DNA from: Ruminococcus sp.
GTDB lineage: Bacteria > Bacillota > Clostridia > Oscillospirales > Ruminococcaceae
NCBI GenBank assembly: GCA_003488415.1
Contig: DNLQ01000162.1
Span: 1 to 6,424 of the forward strand
Length of the DNA stretch: 6,424 nucleotides
Direction of reading: 5' to 3'
Below are positions 5,094-6,424 of this stretch, piece after piece (the first letter of the stretch is position 1; every line of letters begins with the position of its first letter). A program made the position numbers and the translations under genes. The notes under the pieces were generated by a model. That model saw nothing but the letters and a program-made list of their open reading frames with translations, did not search any database and had not been told where the DNA came from.

Positions 5094-5882
5094 ATGGCAT
5101 TGAAAAAAGGAAAAAAAGTCCTTGCGGCTGCGGCGGCTGCTGTAGCCGCAGGTGCAGGAATATATGCGTTTACATATCTGCTGCCGGGAGTTCCGGCATA
5201 TTTCCGGCTGAAGTACAGCTATCCCGGCTCAATGGATACCGTGATAGAGGATTATCCCGGCTATGAGACCGTGTACCCTGAGAGCCGCAGCAAGCGTCCG
5301 GTGCTGAGCGCCTGCGGACTTACCGTTACCGTGCCGGAAAAGATGAAAAAAACAAACCCGGACAGCGAGTTCTACTCTGACGAGAGCGGAAGAGTGAACG
5401 TCCGCTTCATCCCCTCTGCCGAGAAGCGTCAGGAGCCTGAGAATACCCTTCCTGCCATTGACGGCAGCGGAGGTACGATGCAGTACGGCGACCTGGTGGA
5501 ATGCTGCCGCATTTTCGGCTGGGAAGTACCGGATTCGGTATTTGAGCTTGAACGTGACCTTATGTCACTGAGCTGGGATGACCTTGACTGGAGGAACAGA
5601 CAGACCTGTGATATGCTCACGGTTATGGCTGCTGAGAAGTGGGAGCTGCTGGGCGGAAGTCTGGGTAATATGTACTCCCATGTGTACCGCTATGACCGTG
5701 ACGACGTTGAAGGCATAGTGTACGAGGTGAAGTCGGAAGGTCAGGGAAGTACTGCCTATTCCGTGACTCTGTGTCCCCGTGGACATTATGACCGTGTGTA
5801 CGGTATAGTCCTTCGTTCTGCCGACAGCGAAACGGTACAGGAGATGCTGTCGTCCGTTATCATCGGCAAGCCTGAGAAGTAA
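5094..5882 (+). CDS. Membrane-anchored protein of unknown function
   Basis: Unrecognised protein of 262 residues. A basic start (KKGKK) is followed by an alanine-rich hydrophobic segment at about 9-30 that looks like an uncleaved signal anchor; no lipobox cysteine is present. The rest is soluble and probably extracytoplasmic: a Tyr/Pro-rich linker (41-62), a mixed segment with LTVTVPEKMKK (76-86), and a C-terminal domain with YSHVYRYDRDD (194-204) and YDRVYGIVLRS (232-242) that looks beta-rich. The position after gpr is where spoIIP would be expected, but no SpoIIP motif is visible. The start is uncertain: ATG at 5094 is only 2-3 nt after AAGGA (5087-5091), whereas an in-frame TTG at 5100 has better spacing. 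Codons before 5054 are excluded by the promoter. A DUF2726 gene follows after 12 nt. Confidence 0.75.
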   Translation: MALKKGKKVLAAAAAAVAAGAGIYAFTYLLPGVPAYFRLKYSYPGSMDTVIEDYPGYETVYPESRSKRPVLSACGLTVTVPEKMKKTNPDSEFYSDESGRVNVRFIPSAEKRQEPENTLPAIDGSGGTMQYGDLVECCRIFGWEVPDSVFELERDLMSLSWDDLDWRNRQTCDMLTVMAAEKWELLGGSLGNMYSHVYRYDRDDVEGIVYEVKSEGQGSTAYSVTLCPRGHYDRVYGIVLRSADSETVQEMLSSVIIGKPEK

Positions 5883-5894
5883 CAGGAGGATGAA

Positions 5895-6386
5895 TTGAAC
5901 GATAATGATATGATGCTGCTTCTGCTTGCGGGAGCAGCAATTCTGTTTGTTATATGGCTGAAGTCCCGCAGGCGCAAGCCCGACATCACGGATCTCTTCC
6001 AGCCTGTGTCCATACTCACCGACCGTGAGCGTGAGTTCTACACCCGGCTCAGTCCCCTGGCGGCTGAGTACGGGCTAAATATCTACATGAAGATACGGCT
6101 CGCCGATCTGGTAGTACCTCTGCCAAAAGCGGAGAATCCCTACTGGATGGAATGCTTCAACAAGATAAAGTCGAAGCACATCGACTTCGCCCTTGCGGAT
6201 GAGGATTCGGAGATAGTGGCGCTGATAGAGCTTGACGATTCGACTCACTCACGCCCCGACCGTGCAGAGCGTGACGAGTTCGTGGATGCTGTGCTGTACA
6301 AGTGCGGCTACACTCTCCTGCGAACCTACGGCGATACCGATGTCATAGAGGAATTCCTGGAAAATACGGCGGCGGACTGTGTCTGA
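5895..6386 (+). CDS. Membrane-anchored DUF2726 domain protein (nuclease-like fold)
   Basis: A 163-residue protein with one N-terminal membrane helix (about 6-22), a basic cytoplasmic flank (KSRRRK), then a DUF2726-type domain from about residue 35 to 150. Family landmarks are LTDREREFYTRL (41-52), KHIDFAL (94-100), IELDDSTH (111-118), the R..R D segment (Arg123, Arg126, Asp127) and GYTLLRTYG (138-146). The family is thought to share the PD-(D/E)XK endonuclease-like fold. Asp97 and Glu112-x-Asp114 take the place of the D...ExK residues, with Asp rather than Lys at the last position, so activity is uncertain. The start is TTG at 5895, 5 nt after AGGAGG (5884-5889); the ATG at 5890 runs into a stop after two codons. 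It is cotranscribed with the gene before it. No terminator is seen before the window ends. Confidence 0.85.
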   Translation: MNDNDMMLLLLAGAAILFVIWLKSRRRKPDITDLFQPVSILTDREREFYTRLSPLAAEYGLNIYMKIRLADLVVPLPKAENPYWMECFNKIKSKHIDFALADEDSEIVALIELDDSTHSRPDRAERDEFVDAVLYKCGYTLLRTYGDTDVIEEFLENTAADCV

Positions 6387-6424
6387 GCCGCCTGTTGAAG
6401 TGTCTACAGCAGATGTACGCAGCT

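Noticed and set aside
6368..6392. GGCGGC/GCCGCC stem at the end of the DUF2726 gene
   Set aside because: It has a 13-nt loop, overlaps the stop codon and has no T-run after it, so it is not a convincing terminator.

Overview
The window reads as chromosomal DNA from a Gram-positive, endospore-lineage bacterium, most likely a Ruminococcus-like member of the Clostridia. The reasons are a germination protease gene (gpr) next to rpsT, a short-form prolyl-tRNA synthetase, strong AGGAGG ribosome binding sites, several textbook SigA promoters (TTGACA or TTGAAA, 17 bp, TATAAT), and coding DNA of roughly 50% GC that uses ATA freely for isoleucine. The placement is an inference. Nothing resembles an IS element, phage, CRISPR array, tRNA or rRNA.

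Left part (1-2700, minus strand). The 5' part of proS runs off the left edge and has its own consensus promoter. To its right lies a minus-strand cluster transcribed in the order XRE repressor, PHP-family phosphoesterase, membrane acyltransferase. The last two genes overlap as ATGA, so they are probably translationally coupled. A regulator, a small-molecule phosphatase and a surface-sugar acyltransferase in one operon is suggestive, but the substrate cannot be read from sequence.

Centre (2583-3600). A 385-bp AT-rich intergenic region separates the XRE operon from two small plus-strand genes. These encode a 71-residue zinc-ribbon protein and a 102-residue protein with an N-terminal CxxC motif and two membrane helices. 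The region is dense in dyads. It holds a 20-bp perfect hairpin, a 79-bp set of nested inverted repeats, and the first of three copies of one 15-bp dyad (AGGAC-N5-GTCC). The other two copies lie at the expected transcription start of the first zinc-ribbon gene and directly before the Shine-Dalgarno of the second. This looks like a locally shared control element and is the most unusual signal in the window.

Right part (3553-6424). rpsT (ribosomal protein S20, minus strand) has a strong terminator, a consensus promoter and a leader of about 117 nt with three successive hairpins. gpr diverges from it, as in Bacillus, but the usual next gene spoIIP is absent. In its place a consensus promoter drives two genes: an unrecognised 262-residue membrane-anchored protein and a 163-residue membrane-anchored DUF2726-type protein with a nuclease-like fold. 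The last 38 bases hold nothing I can identify.
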